Origin: Comamonadaceae bacterium OH2545_COT-014 | GTDB lineage: Bacteria > Pseudomonadota > Gammaproteobacteria > Burkholderiales > Burkholderiaceae_C | NCBI GenBank assembly: GCA_003859965.1 | Contig: RQYR01000012.1 | Span: 34,801-98,800 of the forward strand | Length of the DNA stretch: 64,000 nucleotides | Direction: 5' to 3' | Shown: one piece after another, positions 32,965 to 41,176 of the stretch | Layout: every line of letters starts with the position of its first letter | Position numbering within the stretch: the stretch's first letter is position 1 | Made by a program: the position numbers and the translations under genes | Notes under the pieces: model-generated | The model's input: the letters and a program-made list of their open reading frames with translations, nothing else | Databases searched by the model: none | Told to the model about the DNA's origin: nothing

Positions 32965-34083
32965 ATGACAATCCATAAAACCCCCCGCCTGGCCCGCCTG
33001 AGTGCGCTGTGCCTGGCCGCTGCCACGGCCGCAGCTTTGAGCGCCTGCGGCGGCAGCGATGACAACACCGATACGATGCCCGCGCCGGCGCCCGCCCCGG
33101 CGCCTTCACCATCGCCCAGTCCGTCGCCCTCGCCTGGCGGCAAGGCACCCGTGGCCAGAGACGACACCGCCGTCATGCGGCCTGGCCAGGCCGTCTCCAT
33201 CAATGTGCTGGCCAACGACACCGATGCCGATGGCGACCTGGATCCCAGCTCCGTGCGTTTTGTCGACCCGCCCCGCACGTTCGGCCTCTCGGCCGATGGC
33301 CGCACGCTGACGGCCCCGGGCCAAGGCGTCTGGACCGTGAACAGCCAGGGCGTGGTGACCTTCACCCCCGCAGCGGGCTTCACCGGCCAGCCCACCGAGG
33401 TGGAATACACCGTGCGCGACCGTGCCGGCCACGTTTCCGAATCCGCGGACATCCGCATCACCGTGCAGGGCGGCACCGGCGCGGGCACGCTGGCCGCTTG
33501 CCTGAACGAGGCCATGTTCCGGCAGGGCTCCACCTACGCCGTCACCACCCGCGACCTGATCACCGGCAACCAGGGCACGCTGAGCTACAGGGTGGTCGGC
33601 CCCGCCAGCTTCCGTGGCCACAGCGCTGTCCACATCGAAGCGCGCAGTACGGATGGCGGCGGGGTCAGCCACGGCTATTCGACCCTCACCAGCGAGGCCG
33701 AGGAAGTCTACGGCGGCAGCTACACCTTGGCGGGTGGCCATTCGGACACGTTCTATTACAGCCCGCCGATGCGCACCCCCGCGTCGCTGCGCGTGGGCCA
33801 GTCGCACCTGGATAAAACCACGCTGACCTATGCCAGCGGCCCCAGCACGACCCATACGCGCACGGTCACGCTGGAAGGCTTTGAAACCATTGCCGTGCCC
33901 GCCGGCACCTTCCAGGTCTGCCGCCTCAGCAACGCCTACGCCGAGTCGGGCGTCAAGGTCGTCGCCTACTTGGTCGCTTCTGGCCCCTACCGGGGGCTAT
34001 CCGTCAAGCAGATGTCCTACGGGCCGGGCGGCGCCTTGCAATCCAACACCGAAGCCACGGCCCTGAGCGCCGACTGGAAGTAA
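32965..34083 (+). CDS. Lipoprotein with CshA/cadherin-like repeat domain
   Basis: 372 residues. Lipoprotein signal with lipobox LSAC (Cys28), then a Pro/Ala/Ser dipeptide linker (about 39-58). Residues about 61-165 form a CshA-type/Ig-like repeat: APVARDDTAVMRPGQAVSINVLANDTDADGD, GVWTVNSQGVVTFTPAAGFTG and VEYTVRDRAGHVSESADIRITV, as in adhesins and large surface proteins. The C-terminal 200 residues (from about 170) are a separate beta-rich domain I do not recognise. GGGAG precedes the ATG. Probably an outer-membrane-anchored surface protein. A strong terminator follows. Confidence 0.75.
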   Translation: MTIHKTPRLARLSALCLAAATAAALSACGGSDDNTDTMPAPAPAPAPSPSPSPSPSPGGKAPVARDDTAVMRPGQAVSINVLANDTDADGDLDPSSVRFVDPPRTFGLSADGRTLTAPGQGVWTVNSQGVVTFTPAAGFTGQPTEVEYTVRDRAGHVSESADIRITVQGGTGAGTLAACLNEAMFRQGSTYAVTTRDLITGNQGTLSYRVVGPASFRGHSAVHIEARSTDGGGVSHGYSTLTSEAEEVYGGSYTLAGGHSDTFYYSPPMRTPASLRVGQSHLDKTTLTYASGPSTTHTRTVTLEGFETIAVPAGTFQVCRLSNAYAESGVKVVAYLVASGPYRGLSVKQMSYGPGGALQSNTEATALSADWK

Positions 34084-34113
34084 GTCCGCACAGCCGCGTT
34101 TTTTCTTCCATAC

Positions 34114-34144
34114 ACCGGGGGCTTGCCATGCCCCCGGTTTTTTT
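34114..34144 (+). terminator. Rho-independent terminator after the CshA-like lipoprotein
   Basis: ACCGGGGGC (34114-34122) pairs with GCCCCCGGT (34130-34138) around a 7-base loop and is followed by seven T residues. It begins 31 bp after the stop codon. Confidence 0.9.
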
Positions 34145-34451
34145 ATGCCTGGCATCCGCCAGCGGCATTTCCTTTGGCAAACCGTGGGCCCGCCTTGCAT
34201 GAAAGGCACTGGCCCCACTCCCGACACCGCCCGTTCGCACCCCAAAGGCCAAGCCATTTTTCCAATTGCAACAGCCGGGCGGCACAGCATTTTTGCAAGC
34301 AGCGCGGCGTACACTGCCAGCCCGTCTGCCCTGTGTGCGTTGCCTCGGGCCGAAAGTCTTCCTCCCTCACCACAAAAACCCCGAAACCCCGTACGCGCGC
34401 GCTATCGCCGCCTTCCCCTCGCACCTTCCCTCGCGCTTGCACGCCTCTTGC
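34145..34451. other. Intergenic region upstream of the DUF3108 gene
   Basis: 307 bp after the terminator. No credible gene. A TACACT hexamer near 34310 within an otherwise less GC-rich patch (34255-34315) is a possible -10 box for the downstream operon, but no matching -35 is obvious. No hairpin of note. Confidence 0.35.
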
Positions 34452-35714
34452 ATGACCGCCGCCCTCGCCGCCCCGCCATCGCACCGCCTTCCGCTGACCC
34501 TGGCCACCTTGCTGGTCATGGGCGCACATGCCTGGCTGGTGCTGGGGTTGCCGTCGTTCAAGCTGCCGCCCAAAACGCCAGGCAGCGCCAGCACGCTGCT
34601 CACCCGAATGATTGAGGCGCCTGCGGTGCAACCACCCGCTCCGTCCCCTCCCGCACCGCCGCCTGAAGCCAGCCCGCCCGAGGAGCCACCCGCGCCTGCC
34701 ACGGCCCAGGCCGCCCCACCCCGCCCCGAACCCAAACGCCAGCCGCCCAAGCCCCGTCCCCGCAAGACGGCGCGGCCCAAAGCGGCGCCTGCCGCCACGC
34801 CTTCCACGGCCACGGCCCAAGCCCCGGACAGCGCAGCCGCGCCCACTTCGCTGCTTGCCGCACCGCCCATTGGCAGTTTTGGAGGCGGCACGATTGCCCA
34901 CTACGTCACGCCCTTGCTCAGTGATGCCGAGGCCGATGCCGCGCTGGCCACCATTGAGCGCCGTGGTGACGCGGACACCTCGGCCCGCCTCGCCCCCTCG
35001 GCCCACCTGACATTCGACACCCGCATCGAAGCGCACGGCAGCGCCTTTCAGGGCAAGGCTTCGCTCATCTGGCGCCAGGACGGCCGCCTGTACGACGCCA
35101 ACTGGTCCTTCTTCTCCCCCAGGCTGGGCAAGGAGGATTCCGCCTTCAGCAGCGGCCTGGTCACGCCGTCGGGGCTAGCGCCGCTTTACACCCGTCTGCA
35201 CCAGGAGCAGACGCAGGAAATGCGCTTTGACTACGCCGCCGGGCAAATTCATGCGCACGACGCGCCCATGGCGCTGCCTTCCGGCGCGCAAGACCGGCTG
35301 AGCGTGCTCCTGCAACTGGGCGCCATGTTGGCCGCGGAACCGCAGCGCTACCCCGTGGGTTCCGCCGTCACCGTCACGGTGGCCAGCCCGGAGGCGGCCA
35401 CCCCGTGGCGCTTCACGATTGAGGCCGAGGAGGCCGCCACGGCCCTGAACGGCACGCCCGTGCAGGCCACGCTGGTGATCCACCGCCCCCGCGATGCCGA
35501 TGCGCCGCGCCTGCAAGCCTGGCTGGCGCACCGCATGGAATACCTGCCCGTCCGCCTGCAGCTCACCTACCCCGATGGCACCACCATCGACCATGTGGCG
35601 CGCCAGGCCATTGCCCTGCCCATTCAGCCGCCACCCGCCCATGCGAAGCCCCGGCCGGGCGCGGGGACGCCTTCTTCCAGCGCCTCTGCCAGCGCCCCCG
35701 CCGAAGAGCCCTGA
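34452..35714 (+). CDS. DUF3108 domain protein with TonB-like N-terminus
   Basis: 420 residues. A single N-terminal membrane helix (LTLATLLVMGAHAWLVLGL) is followed by a Pro/Ala/Glu/Lys-rich stretch (about 50-135) like the periplasm-spanning part of TonB. The C-terminal half (about 180-400) has the DUF3108 pattern: LTFDTRIEAHGSAFQGKASLIWRQDGRLYDANWSFF and a long beta-rich region ending PVRLQLTYPDGTTIDHVARQ. DUF3108 proteins are periplasmic or outer-membrane-associated with no settled role. The ATG at 34452 opens the membrane helix. Shares direction with the next gene, 19 bp away. Confidence 0.78.
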   Translation: MTAALAAPPSHRLPLTLATLLVMGAHAWLVLGLPSFKLPPKTPGSASTLLTRMIEAPAVQPPAPSPPAPPPEASPPEEPPAPATAQAAPPRPEPKRQPPKPRPRKTARPKAAPAATPSTATAQAPDSAAAPTSLLAAPPIGSFGGGTIAHYVTPLLSDAEADAALATIERRGDADTSARLAPSAHLTFDTRIEAHGSAFQGKASLIWRQDGRLYDANWSFFSPRLGKEDSAFSSGLVTPSGLAPLYTRLHQEQTQEMRFDYAAGQIHAHDAPMALPSGAQDRLSVLLQLGAMLAAEPQRYPVGSAVTVTVASPEAATPWRFTIEAEEAATALNGTPVQATLVIHRPRDADAPRLQAWLAHRMEYLPVRLQLTYPDGTTIDHVARQAIALPIQPPPAHAKPRPGAGTPSSSASASAPAEEP

Positions 35715-35733
35715 GCGCGCCGCCGCCCGCACC

Positions 35734-36501
35734 ATGCCCCGCCGCACCGCCGTCAACGCCACGCCGCACCGCACCGCGCTCCAGCGCCAGTGGGCGCGCC
35801 TGCACGTGCTGGACGCCGAGCCGTGGCCCCGGGGGCAAGCGCAAGTCCAGTCCGCCTGGGCGGCTTTTCACGCGGGCGACTTTGCGCGCGCCGAATCAGT
35901 GGGAGTGCAGGCCGGCGGCGCGGGGCTGTCCGCCGCCAACCGGGCGGCCGCCGCGCACGCCACGCTGGTCGAGCCCGCTGAAAAAGCGCGGCTGGAAACC
36001 TTTCGCCGCGTGCATGCGCGGGCGCGCACCCATGCGGCGCTGATGCCGCGCCACCCCAACGCCTGGTTCTGGCAAGGCTACGCGCTGTGGCGCTACGCGC
36101 AAGGCATTGGCCTGGCGCGTGCGCTGGCGCAGGGGCTGGGCACGCAGGCGCGCACTGCGCTGGAAAAAACGCTGGTGCTGGCCCCCCGGCATGTTTTCGC
36201 GCATCTCGCCCTGGGCAGCTACCACGCCGAAGTGATCGACAAGCTGGGCCCCCTGGTCAGCGCCATGGCCTATGGCGCCAGCGCCGCCACGGCGCGCCAC
36301 CATCTGGGGGAAGCGCTGCGCCTGGCGCCCGATGCCGCCGCCGTGCTGGTGGAAGGCGCGCGCGTCAAGCGTCTGCTGGACGGCCATGCGGCCGCCGCCC
36401 AGGCGCAGCAAATGCACGCCCAGGCCGCCGCGCTGACCCCGCGCGATGCCAACGAGCGCCTCTGGATCCTGCGGGCGCAGGCCCAGCTGGCATCGGCCTG
36501 A
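35734..36501 (+). CDS. Helical-repeat (TPR-like) protein of unknown function
   Basis: 255 residues with no signal peptide. Alternating small/hydrophobic helices fit degenerate tetratricopeptide repeats: SAWAAFHAGDFARAESVGVQAG, PNAWFWQGYALWRYAQGIG, TALEKTLVLAPRHVFAHLALGSYHAEVID and HHLGEALRLAPDAAAVLVEGARV. TPR-like W-x-x-x-G/A-x-x-Y positions are visible. Probably a protein-interaction scaffold in the cytoplasm. The ATG at 35734 is 19 bp past the DUF3108 gene; the longer in-frame extension is an antisense-style read through that gene's end and is rejected. Confidence 0.65.
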   Translation: MPRRTAVNATPHRTALQRQWARLHVLDAEPWPRGQAQVQSAWAAFHAGDFARAESVGVQAGGAGLSAANRAAAAHATLVEPAEKARLETFRRVHARARTHAALMPRHPNAWFWQGYALWRYAQGIGLARALAQGLGTQARTALEKTLVLAPRHVFAHLALGSYHAEVIDKLGPLVSAMAYGASAATARHHLGEALRLAPDAAAVLVEGARVKRLLDGHAAAAQAQQMHAQAAALTPRDANERLWILRAQAQLASA

Positions 36502-36569
36502 GCCCCCCCGTGGCCGCCCCGGCATGGCGCGCGTTACCCTTGCCCCTTTCCATTCACTTGCAGCCCCTC

Positions 36570-36827
36570 ATGTCTGACGATCTGAAAACCCGTTTCGACG
36601 CGGCCGTCGCCGCCTCCACCACCCTGGCCCAGCGCCCCGACAACCCCACGCTGCTGAAGATCTACGCGCTCTACAAGCAGGCCACCGAAGGCGACAACGA
36701 GGCCGACAAGCCTGGCTTCACCGACATCGTGGCGCGCGCCAAGTGGGAGGCCTGGCACAAGCTCGAAGGCACCAGCGCCGACGAGGCCATGCAGCAATAC
36801 ATCGACCTGATCGAGTCGCTCCGTTAA
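36570..36827 (+). CDS. Acyl-CoA-binding protein
   Basis: 85 residues, exactly the ACBP size. Four-helix pattern with the ligand residues: LKTRFDAAVAAS, RPDNPTLLKIYALYKQATEGDNEADKPGFTDIVARAKWEAWHKLEGTSADEAMQQYIDLIESL. The YALYKQAT, KPGF and KWEAWxxLxGxSxxEAM motifs are diagnostic. It binds long-chain acyl-CoA in the cytoplasm. Found sporadically in bacteria, including Burkholderiales. A strong terminator follows, shared with convergent htpX. Confidence 0.95.
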   Translation: MSDDLKTRFDAAVAASTTLAQRPDNPTLLKIYALYKQATEGDNEADKPGFTDIVARAKWEAWHKLEGTSADEAMQQYIDLIESLR

Positions 36828-36855
36828 GCCTCGGGCTTCCATCAGGCTCACCCAC

Positions 36856-36886
36856 GAAAAAGGGCGCGTTCACCGCGCCCTTTTTC
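36856..36886. terminator. Bidirectional rho-independent terminator between acbP and htpX
   Basis: GAAAAAGGGCGCG (36856-36868) pairs with CGCGCCCTTTTTC (36874-36886) around a 5-base loop. A and T runs flank the stem on both sides, so it serves the acyl-CoA-binding protein gene (plus strand) and htpX (minus strand). Confidence 0.9.
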
Positions 36887-36938
36887 ACGTCAGCTTCTGC
36901 ACGCCGGCTTCGCGGGCCGGCCGTGACCTTTTCTGCCC

Positions 36939-37817
36939 TCAGCCCTGGCCCGCGCGCGCCTGCAGCGCGGCGATGCGTTCCTCAATGGGCGGGTGCGAGG
37001 CGAACAGCTTGCCAATGTGGCCCGTGATGCCCAGCGCCTGCATGGTCTTGGGCAGCTCGCCCGCGTGCATGCCGCCCAGGCGCTGCAGCGCGCGCGTCAT
37101 CGACTGTGGCTGGCCCATGAGCTGGGCCGCGCCCGCATCGGCGCGGAACTCGCGCTGGCGCGAGAACCAGGCCACGATGATGCCGGCCAGAAAGCCAAAC
37201 AAAATGTCCAGCACCACGGTGCTGACGTAGTAGCCAATGCCGGGGCCGCTGCTGTTGCTGTCGCGGCGCAGGAAGCCGTCGATCAGCGAGCCGATCAGGC
37301 GGCTCAGGAACACGACGAAGGTGTTCATCACGCCCTGGATCAGCGTCATCGTCACCATGTCGCCGTTGGCCACGTGCGCCACCTCGTGGCCGATCACGGC
37401 CTCCACCTCCTCGCGCGTCATGCCTTGCAGCAGGCCGGTGGACACGGCCACCAGCGCGCTGTTCTTGAAGGCGCCAGTGGCGAAGGCGTTGGGCTCGCCC
37501 TCGTAAATGCCCACCTCGGGCATGCCGATGCCGGCCTTGTCGGCGAACCGGCGCACCGTCTCGACGATCCAGGCCTCGTCGGCCGACTGCGGCTGGTTGA
37601 TGATCTTCACGCCCATGCTCATCTTGGCCACGCTCTTGCTCATCAGCAGCGAGATGATGGCGCCGGTGAAACCGACGACGAGCGAATACAGCATCAGCGT
37701 GCCCACCTGGACGCCGTTGGCGCCTACGAAGCGGTTCAGCCCGAACAGGCTGGTGACGATGCCCAGCACCACCATCACGGCGACGTTGGTCAAAACGAAA
37801 AGTGCAATGCGTTTCAT
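36939..37817 (-). CDS. htpX: Membrane zinc metalloprotease HtpX
   Basis: 292 residues, normal for HtpX. Two N-terminal membrane helices ([45 protein letters not shown]), then [44 protein letters not shown] with the HEVAH zinc motif, two more helices and the third ligand region [15 protein letters not shown]. It degrades damaged inner-membrane proteins with FtsH. ATG at 37817; the frame extending upstream lies in the divergent promoter region shared with argE. Confidence 0.97.
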   Translation of the reverse strand: MKRIALFVLTNVAVMVVLGIVTSLFGLNRFVGANGVQVGTLMLYSLVVGFTGAIISLLMSKSVAKMSMGVKIINQPQSADEAWIVETVRRFADKAGIGMPEVGIYEGEPNAFATGAFKNSALVAVSTGLLQGMTREEVEAVIGHEVAHVANGDMVTMTLIQGVMNTFVVFLSRLIGSLIDGFLRRDSNSSGPGIGYYVSTVVLDILFGFLAGIIVAWFSRQREFRADAGAAQLMGQPQSMTRALQRLGGMHAGELPKTMQALGITGHIGKLFASHPPIEERIAALQARAGQG

Positions 37818-37980
37818 GGTTTTCCGTGGGAGAGTGAACAGGCCGCGTGCGTCCTCCGGGGCAACCCGGCTTGCAGCGCGGTGAGCGCCCAATGGTAGGG
37901 GCGAACGCGCGCGTTTCAAGCCGCAGGCGGCAAAATCCCCCGCCTACGCCTACCGATTTCTTTTTCCCCGGACACACCCC

Positions 37981-39135
37981 ATGGACAGCATTGCCTGGCT
38001 GCACAAGCTGGTGGCTTTTGACACCACCAGCCGCCACTCCAACCTGCACCTGATCGAAACCGTGCGCGACGCGCTCGCCGCCCAAGGCTTGCAGCCCTGG
38101 CTGGCCAGTAATGCCGAAGGCACCAAGGCCAACCTGTTCTGTACCCTGCCCGCGCAAGACGGCGGCGCCCAGGGCGGCATCGCCCTGTCGGGCCACACCG
38201 ACGTGGTGCCCGTGGACGGGCAAGACTGGGCCAGCGACCCCTTCACGCTGACCGACAAGGGCGACGGCCGCCTGTACGGCCGCGGCGCCTGCGACATGAA
38301 AGGCTTCATCGCCGCCGCCATGGCCCTGGTGCCCGAATTCCTGGCCATGCCGCGCGCCAAGCCGCTGCACCTGGCCTTCTCCTACGACGAGGAAGTGGGC
38401 TGCGCCGGCGCGCCGCGCATGCTGGCCGAAGTGCAGGCGCGCGGCATCCGCATTGACGGCTGCGTGGTGGGCGAGCCCACCTCCATGAAGCCCGTGGTGG
38501 CGCACAAGGGCATCAACCTGTACCGCTGCCGCGTGCATGGGCGCGCGGCGCATTCGTCACTGACGCCGCGCGGCTGCAACGCCATTGAATACGCGGCGCG
38601 GCTGATCTGCCACATCCGCGACCTGGCCGACGCCCAGCGCGCGCAAGGCCCGTTCGACGAACTGTTCGACGTGCCCTTCACCACGCTCACCACCAACCAG
38701 ATCAGCGGCGGCATCGCCGTCAACACCATTCCGGCCGCGTGCGAATTCAGCTACGAATTCCGCAACCTGCCCAGCGTGGCGGCCGACGAGCTGCAAGCCC
38801 AGATCCAGCGCCACGTGCAAAGCGACCTGCTGCCGCGCATGCAGCGCGAATATGCCGAGGCGCGCATCGACATCGAAACCGTGGCCAGCGCCCCCGGCCT
38901 GCAAGCCAGCGAGCAGGCCGCCATCACGCAACTGGTGCGCGCCCTCACGCGCGACGGCGACGTGCGCAAGGTGGCCTACGGCACCGAGGCCGGGCTGTTC
39001 CAGGCCATCGGCATCCCCACCGTGGTGTGCGGCCCCGGCAGCATCGAGCAAGCGCACAAGCCCGATGAATACGTCGAAAAAGACCAGCTGCGGCTGTGCG
39101 AGGACTTCCTGCGCCAGCTGGCCCGCGCGCTCTGA
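37981..39135 (+). CDS. argE: Acetylornithine deacetylase
   Basis: 384 residues, normal ArgE/M20 size. Metal-binding residues in LSGHTDVVPVDGQDWASDPF and RGACDMKGFIAA, catalytic Glu in AFSYDEEVGCAGA, then GEPTSMKPVVAHKGINLYRCRVHGRAAHSSLTPRGCNAIEYAARLI (dimerisation lid) and GPGSIEQAHKPDEYV. Releases acetate from N-acetylornithine in arginine synthesis. Divergent from htpX with 163 bp between starts. The following kinase-fusion gene starts 34 bp downstream and may be co-transcribed. Confidence 0.93.
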   Translation: MDSIAWLHKLVAFDTTSRHSNLHLIETVRDALAAQGLQPWLASNAEGTKANLFCTLPAQDGGAQGGIALSGHTDVVPVDGQDWASDPFTLTDKGDGRLYGRGACDMKGFIAAAMALVPEFLAMPRAKPLHLAFSYDEEVGCAGAPRMLAEVQARGIRIDGCVVGEPTSMKPVVAHKGINLYRCRVHGRAAHSSLTPRGCNAIEYAARLICHIRDLADAQRAQGPFDELFDVPFTTLTTNQISGGIAVNTIPAACEFSYEFRNLPSVAADELQAQIQRHVQSDLLPRMQREYAEARIDIETVASAPGLQASEQAAITQLVRALTRDGDVRKVAYGTEAGLFQAIGIPTVVCGPGSIEQAHKPDEYVEKDQLRLCEDFLRQLARAL

Positions 39136-39169
39136 CACCTTGACGCCCTGACACCCCGCCACCCCGCGC

Positions 39170-40792
39170 ATGCCCGCCGCCCCGGCCACCGCCACCGCCG
39201 AACAGCGCACCGCCGCGCTGGCCGCCCGCCTGCGCGATGCCGCCCTCGCCCGGGGCGAGGCCGACGTGCAGCTGCTGCAAACCCACATCTCCTGGCTGCT
39301 GCTGGCCGGCGACATGGCCTACAAGCTCAAGAAGCCGCTCACGCTGGACTTTCTGGACTTCGGCACGCTGGCGCAGCGCCACGCCGCCTGCCTGCAAGAG
39401 CTGCGCCTGAACCGCCGCACCGCCCCCGGCCTGTATCTGGACGTGCAGCCCATCACCGGCAGCTGGCAAGCGCCCGCCATCGGCGGCCCCATTGGCGATG
39501 CCGGCCCGCCGCTGGAATGGGCCGTGCGCATGCGCCGCTTTCCCGCCACGGCCCTCATGGCCGGCATGGCCGCGCGCGGCGAACTGGCCGCCCCGCACAT
39601 CGACGCGCTCGCGCGCGCCATCGCCGCCTTCCAGGCCCAGGCCGCCGTGGCAGACGCGGACAGCCCCTGGGGCCAGCCCGCCAGCCTGGCCCGGCTGGCG
39701 GATGACAACTTTTCGACTCTTTTTGGCCTTCAAGGCCCGCCCGACCTGCCCAAGCAGCTACAAAATTTGCAGCAATGGACACACACCCAGGGCCAGCGCC
39801 TGATGCCCCTGATGGCAGCGCGGCGCGCCCAGGGCCAGGTGCGCGAAGGCCACGGCGACCTGCACTTGGGCAACCTCTTGTGGCTGCACGGCCAGCCCGT
39901 GCTGTTCGACGCCATCGAATTCAACCCCGCCCTGCGCTGGCTCGACACCGCGTGCGACCTCGCCTTTCTGTTCATGGACCTGCACGCCCACGGCCTGGCC
40001 CCGCTGGCCTGGCGCCTGCTGAACGCCTGGCTGGAGCGCACGGGCGACTTTGGCGCCGTGCCCCGCCTGCCCTGGGACGCCGTGTACCGCGCCCTGGTAC
40101 GCGCCAAGGTGGCCGCGCTGCAAGCCCGTCAGGGCGCCGATGAGAACGCACGCCAGACGGCCCGGCAGCAAGCCCTGCGCTACGTGCAGCTGACCACCCG
40201 GCTCGCCGCCCCGCGCCGCCCCTGGCTGGCTTTGACCCACGGCGTCAGCGGCGCTGGCAAAAGCAGCCAAAGCCAGGGGCTGATCGAACAGCAGGGCCTG
40301 GTGCGCGTGCGCGCCGATGTGGAACGCAAACGCCTGTACGGCCTGCCGCCCGAAGCCCGCAGCGCCCACGTGCCCGGCGGCATCTACGGCGAAGACGCCA
40401 GCGACCGCACCTTTGCCCGCCTGCTGGACGTGGCCCGCCTGTGCCTGCAAGCCGGCCAGCCCGTGCTGGTGGACGCCACCTTCCTCCACGCCGCCCGCCG
40501 CGCCCCCTTCATCGCGCTGGCGCGCGAACTGGGCGCGCCCTGGTGCATCCTGTCCTTCAGCGCGCCTGAGGCCGTGCTGCGCGAACGCGTGCGCCAGCGC
40601 CAGGCGCGCGGCGGCGACGCTTCGGAAGCCGGTGAAGCGGTGCTGGACAGCCAGCTCGCCCACCGCGACCCGCTCACCCCCGAAGAGCAGGCCCACACCC
40701 TGGCGCTGGACACCACCGCCCCCGTGCACTGGCCCGCCGCCTGGCCCCGCCTGTCATCCCTGCCCGGCATGCCGCCGCCTGAAACGGTCTGA
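39170..40792 (+). CDS. Fused aminoglycoside-phosphotransferase-like / P-loop kinase protein
   Basis: 540 residues. Residues about 20-330 form an APH-like kinase: HISWLLLAGDMAYKLKKP (Lys), HGDLHLGNLLWLHGQPVLFDAIEFNPALRWLDTACDLAFLFMDL (Brenner and DFG-like motifs). Residues about 345-540 form an AAA/zeta-toxin-like P-loop kinase: LALTHGVSGAGKSSQSQGL, RVRADVERKRLYGL and VLVDATFLHAARRAPFIALARELG. The same fusion is common in proteobacteria as an uncharacterised 'bifunctional aminoglycoside phosphotransferase/ATP-binding protein'. There is no evidence for antibiotic resistance; the substrate is unknown. An AT-rich patch with GCTACAAAATTTGC lies in the coding sequence near 39758. Confidence 0.85.
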   Translation: MPAAPATATAEQRTAALAARLRDAALARGEADVQLLQTHISWLLLAGDMAYKLKKPLTLDFLDFGTLAQRHAACLQELRLNRRTAPGLYLDVQPITGSWQAPAIGGPIGDAGPPLEWAVRMRRFPATALMAGMAARGELAAPHIDALARAIAAFQAQAAVADADSPWGQPASLARLADDNFSTLFGLQGPPDLPKQLQNLQQWTHTQGQRLMPLMAARRAQGQVREGHGDLHLGNLLWLHGQPVLFDAIEFNPALRWLDTACDLAFLFMDLHAHGLAPLAWRLLNAWLERTGDFGAVPRLPWDAVYRALVRAKVAALQARQGADENARQTARQQALRYVQLTTRLAAPRRPWLALTHGVSGAGKSSQSQGLIEQQGLVRVRADVERKRLYGLPPEARSAHVPGGIYGEDASDRTFARLLDVARLCLQAGQPVLVDATFLHAARRAPFIALARELGAPWCILSFSAPEAVLRERVRQRQARGGDASEAGEAVLDSQLAHRDPLTPEEQAHTLALDTTAPVHWPAAWPRLSSLPGMPPPETV

Positions 40793-41176
40793 CCGCGGCC
40801 CGGCGGCCAGCGCACGGCTTCAGCGCAAGCCCCCAGAAGGGCCAGGCTGCGCAGGCATCCCGCGCACGCAGCAGAGCGCCCCAACCGGGCTTTTTGCAGG
40901 CTGCGCAGAGGCCGTGAACAGGCGCATCCAGAACCTGTTCAAAATCCCCGCGCGGCGGGCGCCCAAGCGGATGGGGGCGGTCTGCGGCGTTGCAAAACCG
41001 GCCAATAGCCTGTGCCATTGGCTGTGTTTTGCGCCTTGCTCCCCATCCCAAACCACCTGTTGCCCACTCGCGCCAGGACTTCGAGCAGGCTCTCAGGGAA
41101 AAACCCGCTTGAAATTCGTGCATCATCGGGGCACGCGGCCCGCCGGGCCGCATTGTTGAGCAAAGGAGCCCCCATC
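40793..41176. other. Intergenic leader region of gdhA
   Basis: 384 bp with no credible gene. It contains the foldback element described separately (40930-41093), a further hairpin TGAACAGG/CCTGTTCA (40915-40922 with 40934-40941) at its left border, and AAAGGAG at 41162-41168 for the gdhA TTG start. No promoter hexamers can be assigned with confidence. Confidence 0.5.
40930..41093. repeat. 164-bp foldback element with imperfect terminal inverted repeats
   Basis: The ends, 40930-40954 and 41069-41093, are inverted repeats matching at 19 of 25 positions. Inside are GCAAAAC/GTTTTGC (40992-40998 with 41026-41032) and GCCAAT/ATTGGC (41001-41006 with 41017-41022), and a shared GGATGGGG in the arms. 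The whole folds back on itself. It has no coding capacity. It resembles a MITE- or BIME-like dispersed repeat; a second copy was not found in this window. Confidence 0.6.

Noticed and set aside
33077..33140. Short repeated sequence in the lipoprotein gene, considered as a CRISPR-like or tandem-repeat locus
   Set aside because: It is simple coding repetition for a Pro-Ala/Pro-Ser linker with no spacers.
39170..40792. Aminoglycoside resistance for the phosphotransferase fusion
   Set aside because: The APH-like fold alone does not show resistance; this fused architecture is a widespread chromosomal protein of unknown substrate.
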